From Chromatiales bacterium (GTDB taxonomy: Bacteria; Pseudomonadota; Gammaproteobacteria; Steroidobacterales; GCA-2729495), in NCBI GenBank assembly GCA_016789885.1, contig JAEUPZ010000031.1, positions 1 to 64,000 on the forward strand: 64,000 bases of DNA, written 5' to 3'. Positions 8,037-15,312 of the stretch are shown in pieces (the stretch's first letter is position 1; each line of letters begins with the position of its first letter). Made by a program: the position numbers and the translations under genes. The notes under the pieces are model-generated. The model saw only the letters and a program-made list of their open reading frames with translations. It searched no databases and was not told the DNA's origin.

Positions 8037-9476
8037 TTACGAGCGGGCGGCGGCGGCCGGTACGGCCGGCGCCGCCGGCCGCTCCTCCGCCGTGACGGCG
8101 GACACCGGGCCCGCCGTCGAGCCGCCGGCCCGGCCCTCGGTCAGCCAGACCAGGATGTCGTAGTAGTTCCGCACGTTGCGGACGTAAGCCACGGTTTCTT
8201 CACCGCGCGCATAGCCCCAGCGGGCCTGCCGGTACCAGCGGCGCTCCATCAGCAGCGGCAGGGACGACTGCACGTCGACCCAGCGGTCGGGGTTGCCCCC
8301 GGTCAGGCGGGTGATCTGCCGGGCGTCGAGCAGGTGCCCGTAGCCCATGTTGTAGGCCGCCAGCGCGAGCCAGGTGCGGTCGGGCTCGGCGACGTCGGGC
8401 GCCGACCGGGCGATGCGCTGGCGCATGCGCCACAGGTACTTCGTGCCCCCGGAAATGCTCTGGACCGGGTCGGCGCGGTCGGCGATCTGCATGAGTTCGG
8501 CCGTCTCGGGCATCAGCATCATGATCCCGTAGGCGCCCTTGGGCGACTCGGCGTCCGGCGTCCAGTGGCTCTCCTGGTAAGCCACGGCGGCCACCAGCCG
8601 CCAGTCGATGCCGGCACGCTTGGCCGCGGCCTCGAACTGCGGGCGGAAGGCCGGCAGCCGGGTGCGGACGTCGGCCATGAATTTGCGCACCCCCGGGTAA
8701 TCGAAGGCCACGCTGGCGCCGTAGTAGCGCTCCATGATGTGGTCGAGGTCGCCCGAGGCGCGCAGCCCCTCGAGGTAGCGCTGGGCGGCCTCGATCAGGC
8801 TCCGGTCGCCCTGCCGGGGGAAGGCCCAGGCCAGCGCGTCGCCCGACGACAGCTCGAACGCTACCCGAAGTTCCGGGTGGAAGCGCTGGAAAATACTGTA
8901 GATCGTCGAGTCGACGACCGTGTAGTCGATCTCGCCGCGGGCCACCCGGTGCAGCAGCTCCGCCGCGTCGGCCGAGGGGTTCTCGGTCCAGGCGAGGTCC
9001 GGCGCCTCGCCGCGCTTCTGCGAGAGGGTCGCTACGTAGCTGGAGTCCGCCACCACCTCGATGCGCTTGCCCACCAGGTCCTGGACCGACCGCGGCGCCG
9101 GGCGGCCCCGGTGGTGCACCACATGCTGGCTGACCTGCTGGTACGGCGGGCCGAAGTCGACGCGGCCGGCGCGGTCGCTGGTGACCGTCAGGCCTGCGGC
9201 GGCCATGTGCGCCTCCCGGCCCTCGACGGCACCGATGACGTCACCGAAGCGCTCGGCCTCGGTCAGCACCAGCTTGACCCCCAGGTGCTCGGCAAAGCCA
9301 CGGGCCAGGTCGTACTCGGGCCCCTCGGGGCCGGCGGCACCGAGGTAGTACGTGATCGGGCTGTTGCGCGTGACCACCCGCAGTTCGCCCTCGGCCCGCA
9401 CCTGCTCCAGCAGGGTCGGGGGTCGGGCGCAGGTGCAGAGGACCAGCGCGCTGGCGATGAGTAAGAGTTTTCTCAT
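8037..9476 (-). CDS. mltF: Membrane-bound lytic murein transglycosylase F
   Basis: A 479-residue outer-membrane-anchored peptidoglycan lyase that cleaves MurNAc-GlcNAc bonds to form 1,6-anhydro ends. Seen: an N-terminal signal with a Cys cluster (LVLCTCA, a non-canonical lipobox), a solute-binding-protein (SBP_bac_3)-like domain over about residues 30-250, then an SLT domain with the catalytic glutamate in AVAYQESHW, GIMMLMPETA and LAAYNMGYGH. Two-domain order and length fit MltF. Start chosen at MRKLLL, which begins the signal peptide. A perfect palindrome lies 15 bases upstream of the start. Confidence 0.93.
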   Translation of the reverse strand: MRKLLLIASALVLCTCARPPTLLEQVRAEGELRVVTRNSPITYYLGAAGPEGPEYDLARGFAEHLGVKLVLTEAERFGDVIGAVEGREAHMAAAGLTVTSDRAGRVDFGPPYQQVSQHVVHHRGRPAPRSVQDLVGKRIEVVADSSYVATLSQKRGEAPDLAWTENPSADAAELLHRVARGEIDYTVVDSTIYSIFQRFHPELRVAFELSSGDALAWAFPRQGDRSLIEAAQRYLEGLRASGDLDHIMERYYGASVAFDYPGVRKFMADVRTRLPAFRPQFEAAAKRAGIDWRLVAAVAYQESHWTPDAESPKGAYGIMMLMPETAELMQIADRADPVQSISGGTKYLWRMRQRIARSAPDVAEPDRTWLALAAYNMGYGHLLDARQITRLTGGNPDRWVDVQSSLPLLMERRWYRQARWGYARGEETVAYVRNVRNYYDILVWLTEGRAGGSTAGPVSAVTAEERPAAPAVPAAAARS

Positions 9477-9491
9477 GGCTTCAGGGCCCCC

Positions 9492-9513
9492 GCCGGGATC
9501 CTGGGATCCCGGC
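9492..9513 (-). promoter_or_regulatory. 22-bp palindrome upstream of mltF
   Basis: Perfect 10-bp arms (GCCGGGATCC and GGATCCCGGC) separated by only two bases, centred about 26 bases before the mltF ATG. The very short centre favours a protein-binding site over an RNA hairpin. Confidence 0.4.
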
Positions 9514-9723
9514 CGGTGGAGGCGCGCGAACCCTAGCACGGCACCCCCGGCCGGACCATGCCGGGGAGATTTACAGGTGCTTAATGCTTATGTCGTGCGC
9601 CATTTAAAACAGGCACTTGAGAGGCGTACCTCGAACGGCGGTGACATCTGCCGGCTGGCAGGAGGCCAGAATCGTGACCCCGGATCGGATATCTTGTCGC
9701 CCCGTTTCGACGAGCCTGACCCC

Positions 9724-10056
9724 ATGAACCTGACCCAGCGCAAGGACTGGCAGGCCCGCTGCCGGGCCGCCGGCATGGACCCCGACGAGGTCGCCATGGT
9801 GGCCGACCGTTACGCCGCCTACCGCCGCTACAACGCCGCCGGTGGCGGGCTGCCCCTCGAGGGCTGGTTCCGCTTCTATCGACTCGAGAAGGAGTCGGAG
9901 CTCGGCGACAACGCGCAGGGGCTGGTCAGCAGCTGCTCGGCGACGGGCGAGGGCAATGCCCACCAGTACCTCTCGAACCCGGCCCCGTTCCTCGCGCTGG
10001 TTCGTGATTACCTGACGCTCCAAGAGGCGCCCGCAGCGCCGGCGAAGTCCCTATAA
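9724..10056 (+). CDS. Conserved-looking hypothetical protein, 110 aa
   Basis: I do not recognise this protein. It starts at ATG 9724 (MNLTQRKDWQAR), is charged, has no signal peptide or membrane segment, and holds an aromatic-rich middle (VADRYAAYRRYN, EGWFRFYRLEKE) and a C-terminal YLSNPAPFLALVRDYL helix. Longer upstream forms run into a more AT-rich intergenic region and are not plausible. Its stop codon lies inside the -10 box of the tRNA-Ser promoter, so it abuts the tRNA unit. Confidence 0.6.
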   Translation: MNLTQRKDWQARCRAAGMDPDEVAMVADRYAAYRRYNAAGGGLPLEGWFRFYRLEKESELGDNAQGLVSSCSATGEGNAHQYLSNPAPFLALVRDYLTLQEAPAAPAKSL

Positions 10057-10057
10057 T
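10052..10057 (+). promoter_or_regulatory. -10 box of the tRNA-Ser gene
   Basis: A consensus TATAAT followed by a very GC-rich discriminator (TGCGCGCGCC), as at stringently controlled stable-RNA promoters. The TAA stop of the preceding gene is inside the hexamer. The -35 region (about 10029-10034) is poor. The tRNA begins about 30 bases downstream. Confidence 0.55.
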
Positions 10058-10093
10058 TGCGCGCGCCCGGCGGCTGCCGGGCACCAAGCTCCC

Positions 10094-10183
10094 GGAGGGA
10101 TGCCGGAGCGGCTAAACGGCCCTGACTCGAAATCAGTGGGGGGCGCAAGTCCCACGGGGGTTCGAATCCCTCTCCCTCCGCCA
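10094..10183 (+). tRNA. tRNA-Ser (anticodon CGA)
   Basis: A 90-base class II tRNA with encoded CCA. Seen: 7-bp acceptor stem GGAGGGA / TCCCTCC with G discriminator, anticodon arm CTGA-CTCGAAA-TCAG giving anticodon CGA for UCG codons, a long variable arm as expected for Ser, and the T arm with GTTCGAATC. UCG is common in GC-rich genomes. It borders an accessory patch, a usual place for integrations, but no duplicated 3' end was found. Confidence 0.97.
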
Positions 10184-10195
10184 CACAAGAACACT

Positions 10196-10210
10196 GGCCC
10201 CTTTGGGGCC
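10196..10210 (+). terminator. Short hairpin after tRNA-Ser
   Basis: GGCCCC-TTT-GGGGCC followed by GTTCCGGATATTT, 12 bases beyond the tRNA CCA end. A compact GC stem with a weakly T-rich tail; a likely terminator for the tRNA transcript. Confidence 0.5.
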
Positions 10211-10288
10211 GTTCCGGATATTTGTGGTGCCGCTAACCGGAGCAGAAGGCGCGCGGGGGTTAGGGACCCTGGCCCAACCCGACCCAAG

Positions 10289-10885
10289 TCAGTCCCTGCC
10301 CTCGCCGACAGCGCTTGCCACCAACCGCGCCGCGGCGGCGATATTGCCGCGCAGGCGAGCGACATTGCCGACATAGGCTGCCAGCGCCTCGGTGGCGCGT
10401 TCTGTCAGGACGCCGGCAGTGATGAGCCCTTTGCGGGCCAGGGCTGCGATATCGTCCTGGTCCTGGCTGGAGAAGCGGCCGAGCTTGCTGACCGCGAGGT
10501 CCAGCGGGGTGAGGAGGCGAACATCGAGGACCGTCGAGTCGATGCCCTCCAGCGACAGCGGCAGCGAGTCGTCGTGGGCGTCCTCGTGCATCAGGCCAAA
10601 GGTGTCGTTGTACTGCGTGTCGAAATACAGCAGCCGTGCCCTGCCACTTTCATCGCGCCACGCCGTCTCGAGCCCTTCCGGCAGCGCGACCCTGCGCGAG
10701 AAAACGGCGTCGATGTCTGCCGATACCCGCGAGCCAGTGTAAAAGTGCAGGGCGGCACCGCCGGCAACGTACATGTGCACGGGAAGGGCAGTGGCGGGTC
10801 CGCCTGCCAGCGAGGCAGCAATGCGCGCGGCCAGGGCGCGGAACGCCTCGACGTACTCGCGGTCGGTGTGGGCCTCAGGCTGCAT
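10289..10885 (-). CDS. DUF6036-like nucleotidyltransferase (toxin-like partner)
   Basis: A 198-residue protein. Seen: the nucleotidyltransferase signature HMYVAGGAALHFYTG (residues 37-51) followed by RVSADIDAVF with the DxD pair at 57 and 59, then LLTPLDLAVSKLGRFSSQDQDDI, which is the typical DUF6036/AbiEii-like pattern. It is read after the HTH gene, overlapping it by 11 bases, in the usual antitoxin-then-toxin order. Known: related NTase toxins (AbiEii, MenT) modify tRNA or other targets. Inference: toxin or effector half of a two-gene module next to tRNA-Ser. Substrate unknown. Confidence 0.78.
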   Translation of the reverse strand: MQPEAHTDREYVEAFRALAARIAASLAGGPATALPVHMYVAGGAALHFYTGSRVSADIDAVFSRRVALPEGLETAWRDESGRARLLYFDTQYNDTFGLMHEDAHDDSLPLSLEGIDSTVLDVRLLTPLDLAVSKLGRFSSQDQDDIAALARKGLITAGVLTERATEALAAYVGNVARLRGNIAAAARLVASAVGEGRD

Positions 10886-11405
10886 GCCGTAGTCTCGCCA
10901 TGACCATCGGCAGAAAGCGCGCGGGTTGCAGTGGCGTCGCCGCCAGCCAGCGTCCGAACACGGCCGGCTCCGTAACTCCGGCGTGCAGCGCGTCGGCCAG
11001 TTCCAGATAGCGTGGCCGGTCGAAGCCCGTGACGCTCGCTAGCGTCACGGCGAGGCCGGCGAGGAAGAACGGTGCGCCGGTCTGGCGCCACGCCTCGGGA
11101 TCCGTCGATCCTGAGGCGGCGAGATCCAGCAGCTTGGCTTCGTACGCGCGATCCACTTTTGCGGGCCACCGCCCGTCCGGCGTGAGGGTGGGCCGTGGTT
11201 CCACGACGGACAGGATGACGCCCAAGGAGTCCGCCAGCCCGGCGAGGGTGTTCAGGTCGCAGTTCGAGCGCGAGCGCAGACGACAGAGAGTCTCCTTGGG
11301 CAAGCCTGCGTGGCGTGCCCAGGCGGCGTCAGACCAACCCCTCTGCCGGGCCCGGGCGGTCAACTCAGAGAGAAGAGGCTTCAGGATGGCACTGGCGTTC
11401 GCCAT
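10875..11405 (-). CDS. XRE-like HTH regulator, antitoxin-like
   Basis: A 176-residue protein with an N-terminal helix-turn-helix (about residues 20-62; DAAWARHAGLPKETLCRLRS, then LNTLAGLADSLGV) and a C-terminal helical domain with a YLELADALHAGV stretch. It precedes and overlaps the nucleotidyltransferase gene. The perfect inverted repeat 17 bases ahead of its ATG is a natural autoregulatory operator. Inference: antitoxin and transcriptional repressor of the pair. Confidence 0.78.
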   Translation of the reverse strand: MANASAILKPLLSELTARARQRGWSDAAWARHAGLPKETLCRLRSRSNCDLNTLAGLADSLGVILSVVEPRPTLTPDGRWPAKVDRAYEAKLLDLAASGSTDPEAWRQTGAPFFLAGLAVTLASVTGFDRPRYLELADALHAGVTEPAVFGRWLAATPLQPARFLPMVMARLRHAA

Positions 11406-11422
11406 GCCCGCAGCATGGCCGT

Positions 11423-11442
11423 CGTTGACCTGAAAGTCAACG
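11423..11442 (-). promoter_or_regulatory. Palindromic operator of the HTH/nucleotidyltransferase pair
   Basis: Perfect inverted repeat CGTTGAC-N6-GTCAACG. On the minus strand it includes TTGACT, a plausible -35; 17 bases on is CATGCT, which would make a nearly leaderless transcript from the ATG at 11405. Bound regulator would block the promoter. Confidence 0.6.
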
Positions 11443-11465
11443 CTGTGGCGAAAAGCAGGGCGACT

Positions 11466-11633
11466 TGGCCCGAGGTCGGCCAGCCCGTGCAGCTATCCAC
11501 ACACCATTCCACCGTCTTGGTAGCACCTGTCGGCGAGCCCCGCTTGACGCTGGCGCCCACGGTTGCGGCGTTTGACCTGGCGGTGCACCGCGGGGAGTCC
11601 ATGGCAACCCGGCCCATCGGGAAAGAGGCCCCG
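11466..11633 (+). pseudogene. mazE-like antitoxin remnant (N-terminus lost)
   Basis: The frame reads GQPVQLSTHHSTVLVAPV, then LTLAPTVAAFDLAVHRGE, then SMATRPIGKEAP. This matches the C-terminal half of MazE/AbrB-type antitoxins (swapped-hairpin end, then the FDPALHGGE-like toxin-binding tail). The N-terminal DNA-binding strand (KWGNS-type) is absent and replaced by sequence next to the HTH operator. It precedes a mazF remnant as in intact mazEF operons. Confidence 0.65.
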
Positions 11634-11639
11634 CACCCG

Positions 11640-12035
11640 GGGCATGCCAGGCCCGGTGTCCTGGCCGGCAGGAAATGGTCCGGATCGACTGCAATCCCCC
11701 AGGCGGATCTCGAGACGAACGATTGGCACCCTCTTCTGGTCCTGTCACCGAGGGCGTTCAAGGAGCGCACCGGTATGGTCATTGCATTGCCCACGGCCAC
11801 CGGGGCATCCAGGGAAACCAACCGGTTCGCCGTGAAGTTCGTGGGTCCAAAGGGCGAGGCGAGCGACCATGATCGGCCGCCAGCCGAGGTCCTTCGACTG
11901 GAGGGTCCGTGGGGCGCGCGCGCCTGGAAGCGGGTGCCTGATGGTCGCTGTCAGCAGCCCTACGAAGCCTTGCTGCAGGTCATCGGCAGCGAGAGTTCAG
12001 GCACACCGTACTCAGTGGGGCCTGGCGAGTCGTGA
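11640..12035 (+). pseudogene. mazF/PemK-like toxin remnant, several frameshifts
   Basis: Recognisable pieces lie in alternating frames: MVRIDCNPPGG (from 11675, the GDIVWIDFDPQAG region), WHPLLVLSPRAFKERTG (from about 11723; the LVLSP signature), VIALPTATG and FAVKFVGPKG, then IGRQPRSFDWRVRGARA (from 11872), then WKRVPDGRCQQPYEALLQVIG (from about 11925). At least three frame changes are required, so no intact ribonuclease can be made. It follows the mazE remnant, so the whole is a dead type II toxin-antitoxin locus. Confidence 0.7.
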
Positions 12036-12140
12036 CCCGGGCCTGCCGTCACCCCGGGGAGGTGTGACTGCAGCGGCGCGTTGCGCCATCGATGGCGCCT
12101 TTGGCGTCGACATTGGAGTCAACTCTGCTAGCGCAAAACA

Positions 12141-12175
12141 GCAGGGCGGTGAGGGTTTCCCCATCACCGCCCTGC
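12141..12175 (-). terminator. Strong intrinsic terminator of the PEP-CTERM gene
   Basis: Perfect 12-bp arms GCAGGGCGGTGA / TCACCGCCCTGC enclosing an inner GGG/CCC pairing; read on the minus strand the stem is followed by TGTTTTGCG. It lies 110 bases beyond the stop of the PEP-CTERM gene. Confidence 0.7.
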
Positions 12176-12235
12176 GGGCTTCTGGCCCCCGGCCTGGCGG
12201 CGTCAGTGGCCGCTCTTGGAGCTTCGATCGGTCGT

Positions 12236-12290
12236 CGGGGTACCCAATGAGATCGGGGTACCCATGAGACGATCAGCTAGACGATCAGCT
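12236..12290. repeat. Two short tandem duplications at the 3' end of the PEP-CTERM gene
   Basis: The 11-mer CGGGGTACCCA occurs at 12236-12246 and 12254-12264, and the 11-mer GACGATCAGCT occurs at 12268-12278 and 12280-12290. The second copy of the latter contains the TGA stop (minus strand) of the PEP-CTERM gene. They look like slippage duplications. Confidence 0.6.
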
Positions 12291-12911
12291 GCAAGCGCGG
12301 CGGCGGGCAAACCCGGCGCCGAGCAGACCAAGACCCATCAGCGTCAGGGTTGCCGGCTCCGGCATCTTGACGCCGCCGTTGTAGAAGCTCAGATGCGACG
12401 TGCCGCACTGGTTATTGTTGCGTCCGCAGGTGACGGGCGTTTGCCAGCTGCCGGAGTAAACCCCATTCACCGCCGTGCCGGCGTAGCTGAACAGGTTGAA
12501 GTTGCTGCCGCCCTTCGCAACGAAGGCGGTGATCAGCGGATCGCCGGCGCCCGGCGTATAGGTCCACGTGCCGATGCCCTTGCCCGTGGGCGTGAAGCTG
12601 AACTCGCCACCGGTGATGGACGCGTAGTTGCCGGCCGTGAAGGTCGTCGTGAACCCGCCGGTCTCGTCATCGTCGTCCGTGAAATCGAAGTCGAACTTCG
12701 CGATCAGGGGCGTGGGGTCGATGATGTACTTGCCCTGCGCGTCCTTGTACTCGGCGACGCAGTCCGGTGGCTTTCCGAATACGCCCGCGCAGTCATTCCC
12801 GTCAATCGTCGCCACGAGAACGCTGGGGGTCGCTTCCGCAACGCCGGCCACCAGCAAGAAAATGGCGCCAACGCCAGCGGCGAAGCCGACTGTGCCTGGA
12901 TTCTTGTTCAT
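12285..12911 (-). CDS. PEP-CTERM sorting domain protein
   Basis: A 208-residue exported protein. Seen: signal peptide (about 1-28), a beta-rich body with an acidic DFDFTDDDDE stretch and a possible disulfide region (CGRNNNQCG), and the canonical C-terminal MPEPATLTLMGLGLLGAG hydrophobic helix ending FARRRACS. Known: the exosortase recognises PEP, and these proteins are exported with extracellular polysaccharide; expression often needs sigma-54 and the PrsK/PrsR system. A good sigma-54 promoter lies upstream and a strong terminator downstream. Function of the body is unknown. Confidence 0.92.
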   Translation of the reverse strand: MNKNPGTVGFAAGVGAIFLLVAGVAEATPSVLVATIDGNDCAGVFGKPPDCVAEYKDAQGKYIIDPTPLIAKFDFDFTDDDDETGGFTTTFTAGNYASITGGEFSFTPTGKGIGTWTYTPGAGDPLITAFVAKGGSNFNLFSYAGTAVNGVYSGSWQTPVTCGRNNNQCGTSHLSFYNGGVKMPEPATLTLMGLGLLGAGFARRRACS

Positions 12912-13019
12912 ACGCGCTTCCCTCCGTCCTCAGGTCTGGTCCTGCAGGTTTGTGTAGTCGTGTCGGTCTGACCGGGATCGCACGGCGTAGGGTCTTCGGC
13001 CCGACCTGCACCAATGGCA

Positions 13020-13035
13020 TGCACAGTACGTGCCA
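13020..13035 (-). promoter_or_regulatory. Sigma-54 (-24/-12) promoter of the PEP-CTERM gene
   Basis: The minus strand reads TGGCACGTACTGTGCA, which matches TGGCACG-N4-TTGCA with one mismatch and has the required GG and GC exactly 10 bases apart. It sits about 109 bases before the start codon. Sigma-54 control is established for PEP-CTERM genes in several bacteria. Confidence 0.75.
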
Positions 13036-13247
13036 GACTTTGTGAAACAATGATTTGCACCCTGATGATCCCTTCGCGCCTCGGAATATGGAAAGTACGT
13101 CGACAGTGCCACGGGCGCCCTGGGTGACCTCGATGCGTCCACATGCCGTGATGGGCGGGCGGCTGGCCTCCCGGCGGCCGTGCCGCTGAGTCGCTCCTGC
13201 GGCCCTGTTTCCCCCTGAGGCCAGGGGGGGGCAGCCCCGAACTCGCC

Positions 13248-13276
13248 TTGCGGTCTGCGCGGACCCCCCGTATAAA
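13248..13276 (+). promoter_or_regulatory. Sigma-70-like promoter of the small-protein/FKBP operon
   Basis: TTGCGG (13248-13253), a 17-base spacer, and TATAAA (13271-13276), 32 bases ahead of the ATG at 13309. A good ribosome site (GGGGAGG) lies in the leader. Confidence 0.55.
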
Positions 13277-13308
13277 CCGCCGCACCGCCAAGGCCGGGGA
13301 GGCCGCCG

Positions 13309-13605
13309 ATGCTCGTGCCAATCGCCTGCTGGCGCGACCCCGCCGGGGAGCTGCGTGCCGCCGCGCCCGACATCGCATCGTCGGAGCTGGCTGCCGCCAG
13401 CGAGCAGCGGCTGCTGCCGATGGTGCGCCTCGCCATCGAGGAATCGCTGACGGCGGCCCTGGCCGCCGGGCGGCCACTACCCGACACGCGGGATGGCGTG
13501 CCGCCGCCAGGCTATCCGGCGAAGCCGGGGCTCCACTGGCTGACCATCCACATCAACCTCGACCACCTGCGGGCGCTGGCGGCGCACCAGCGGGGGCGGG
13601 CATGA
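13309..13605 (+). CDS. Small hypothetical protein, 98 aa
   Basis: Not recognised. It is cytoplasmic by sequence (no signal or membrane helix), begins with MLVPIACWRDPAG, and ends in GLHWLTIHINLDHLRALAAH. GGGGAGG eight bases before the ATG is a strong ribosome site. Its stop overlaps the FKBP start as ATGA, so the two are translationally coupled. Confidence 0.65.
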   Translation: MLVPIACWRDPAGELRAAAPDIASSELAAASEQRLLPMVRLAIEESLTAALAAGRPLPDTRDGVPPPGYPAKPGLHWLTIHINLDHLRALAAHQRGRA

Positions 13606-14045
13606 CGCTGTCCGGGCGCGTAACTGCCGTAGCCGTCGCGCTGTCCCTCGCCGCCTGTACCCCTGCCGACACCACGACGAAAGGAAACTCCATGTCGACC
13701 GCTTCGCTTGCCATCACCGAACTCGCCGCCGGATCCGGCCCCGCCATCGCGGCCGGCCAGACGGCCGTCGTGCACTACACCGGTTGGCTCTACGCCGACG
13801 GCGCGGCCGACAACAAGGGCCGCAGGTTCGACAGCTCCCGCGACCGCGGTGAGCCCTTCGACTTCAGCGTCGGTGCGGGCCACGTGATCGCCGGCTGGGA
13901 CCAGGGTGTCGCCGGCATGCAGGTGGGCGGCCAGCGGCGCCTGGTCATTCCGCCGGAGCTGGGTTATGGCGCGCGGGGTGCGGGCGGCGTGATCCCGGGC
14001 GGTGCGACGCTGGTCTTCGACGTGGAGCTGCTCGAGATCCGGTGA
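13602..14045 (+). CDS. FKBP-type peptidyl-prolyl isomerase lipoprotein
   Basis: A 147-residue protein. Seen: a lipoprotein signal with lipobox LAAC (Cys19), then an FKBP domain with VVHYTGWLY, RRFDSSRDR, FDFSVGAGHVIAGWDQGV, VGGQRRLVIPPELGYG and LVFDVELLEI, all residues of the FK506-type active pocket being represented. Likely catalyses proline isomerisation in the periplasm, anchored to a membrane. It is coupled to the upstream 98-residue protein by a 4-base overlap. An internal ATG at 13692 after a GGAAACTCC could give a signal-less form. Confidence 0.88.
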   Translation: MTLSGRVTAVAVALSLAACTPADTTTKGNSMSTASLAITELAAGSGPAIAAGQTAVVHYTGWLYADGAADNKGRRFDSSRDRGEPFDFSVGAGHVIAGWDQGVAGMQVGGQRRLVIPPELGYGARGAGGVIPGGATLVFDVELLEIR

Positions 14046-14182
14046 CGGATGGGAGCCGGCCCTGGCCCCGTCCTGGCGGGCCCGGTTGCCGTGGCGAAGG
14101 TCGAGCGTTCCGGGGACGAGTGGCCGCTGGCGGTGGTGCAGGCATCTCCCCTGGTAAAGCCTGCCGACGACCCCGTTGCCAG

Positions 14183-14734
14183 TCAGCCCGCCAGCGGCCA
14201 GCCGTGGAGCGTCCGGTAGGTCGAGGTGCCGCCGCCGGGCGTCGAGGCCACCAGCGCGAGCCGGTCCGCCAGCCAGCTGACCGGCGATCCGTCGGGCGCT
14301 TCGCCCGGGGCCGGTCGCGTGCAGTCCCGCGCCAGCGTCACATGGGGTCGGTAGGCCCGTGGCTCCACCGGCAAACCCCGGGCGGCGAGGGCGGCTGCCA
14401 GCAGGCCATGCAGTGTGATGAGCCCGGCGGACGGCTCGGTGCAGCCAAGCCAGGCGATGCCGCTGCGGCCGGGGCCGCCGGGCAGGTCGAAGGTGGCGGT
14501 GAATGGCTGGGTCGTGCTGGCGGCCGCTGCGCCGGCTGCCTCGACCAGGGGCAGCAGGCCGGCCTCGACGCTGCCGAGGAAGGCGACGGTGACGTGCAGC
14601 GCGGCGGGTGGCGTCGCGCGACCGTCGCGGTCCCGGGCGACGGCGGTGGCGATGTCGGCCAGCAGCTGCCTGGCCGGCGGGTCGGGCCACAGCGCAAAGA
14701 AGAGCCGGAGCCTGCCGGTGGGTACGACCGTCAT
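14183..14734 (-). CDS. thpR: RNA 2',3'-cyclic phosphodiesterase ThpR
   Basis: A 183-residue 2H-phosphoesterase that hydrolyses RNA 2',3'-cyclic phosphates. Seen: RLFFALWPDP at the N-terminus and two HxT motifs, LHVTVAFLGSV and RPHVTLARD, about 85 residues apart. Start chosen at ATG 14734 (MTVVPTGRL); an upstream ATG at 14770 adds 12 residues that lack family similarity. Confidence 0.88.
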   Translation of the reverse strand: MTVVPTGRLRLFFALWPDPPARQLLADIATAVARDRDGRATPPAALHVTVAFLGSVEAGLLPLVEAAGAAAASTTQPFTATFDLPGGPGRSGIAWLGCTEPSAGLITLHGLLAAALAARGLPVEPRAYRPHVTLARDCTRPAPGEAPDGSPVSWLADRLALVASTPGGGTSTYRTLHGWPLAG

Positions 14735-14835
14735 GGACCGGATGTTGCGCAGCCGCGGGCGGGCCTGCAACCGTTCTCCATGCTATACAGGCGCGCCATG
14801 CAGCCCTCCACCAACAGCCCCGGGTTCTCCCTTTG

Positions 14836-15312
14836 ATGCGTCCGTCGTTCTGGGACCACGCCGTCGCCGCCGTCATGTCGCTGCTGCTGCCACTGGCGCC
14901 CTTCGCGGCGGCCTTGCTGGCGCGCGATCCCGCCTACCTTCGGGACTACGGCGGTTCACTGCGCCGGGCGATCCGCCACGTGCAGGGGCAGAAGCGGGCT
15001 CGCCTGATGTCGCGCACGCTGGCGGCCCGGGTCCGCGGCTGGCCGCCGCGGGACGAGATCGAGGGCGGCTGCACCCACTGCGGTGCCTGCTGCCTGCACC
15101 ACAGCTGCATCTTCCTGAAGATGGACGATGGCGGCCGCTCGAGCTGCCGCATCTACGGATCGGGTTTCTTCCGGAAGCTCGCGTGTGCGGAGTACCCGCG
15201 TACGGCCGCCGACATCGCGCTCTACGCCTGCCCCAGCTTCACGGCCCGCTCGCCGGAGCGGACGCCCGGCCGTGTGCCCGTGGCGATCCCGGTGGTCGTC
15301 GAGCAGGACTGA
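14836..15312 (+). CDS. YkgJ-like CxxCxxCC cluster protein
   Basis: A 158-residue protein with an N-terminal hydrophobic segment (about 10-28), a basic helix, and the metal-binding block GGCTHCGACCLHHSC followed by CRIYG, LACAEYP and YACPSF. This is the pattern of the zinc/iron chelating YkgJ-type family (UPF0153/CxxCxxCC); function unknown. Divergent from thpR; its stop directly abuts the stop of the convergent mrpG with no spacer. Confidence 0.75.
   Translation: MRPSFWDHAVAAVMSLLLPLAPFAAALLARDPAYLRDYGGSLRRAIRHVQGQKRARLMSRTLAARVRGWPPRDEIEGGCTHCGACCLHHSCIFLKMDDGGRSSCRIYGSGFFRKLACAEYPRTAADIALYACPSFTARSPERTPGRVPVAIPVVVEQD

Larger units (their letters stand above)
12912..13308. other. Gene-free 397-base divergent control region
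   Basis: Contains the sigma-54 promoter of the minus-strand PEP-CTERM gene (13020-13035), its roughly 95-base leader, and a sigma-70-like promoter for the plus-strand small-protein/FKBP operon (13248-13276). No further gene or repeat is seen. The leader has no evident riboswitch. Confidence 0.6.

Noticed and set aside
10161..10183. Possible att site at the tRNA-Ser 3' end
   Set aside because: No second copy of the 3' end sequence and no integrase were found in the window.
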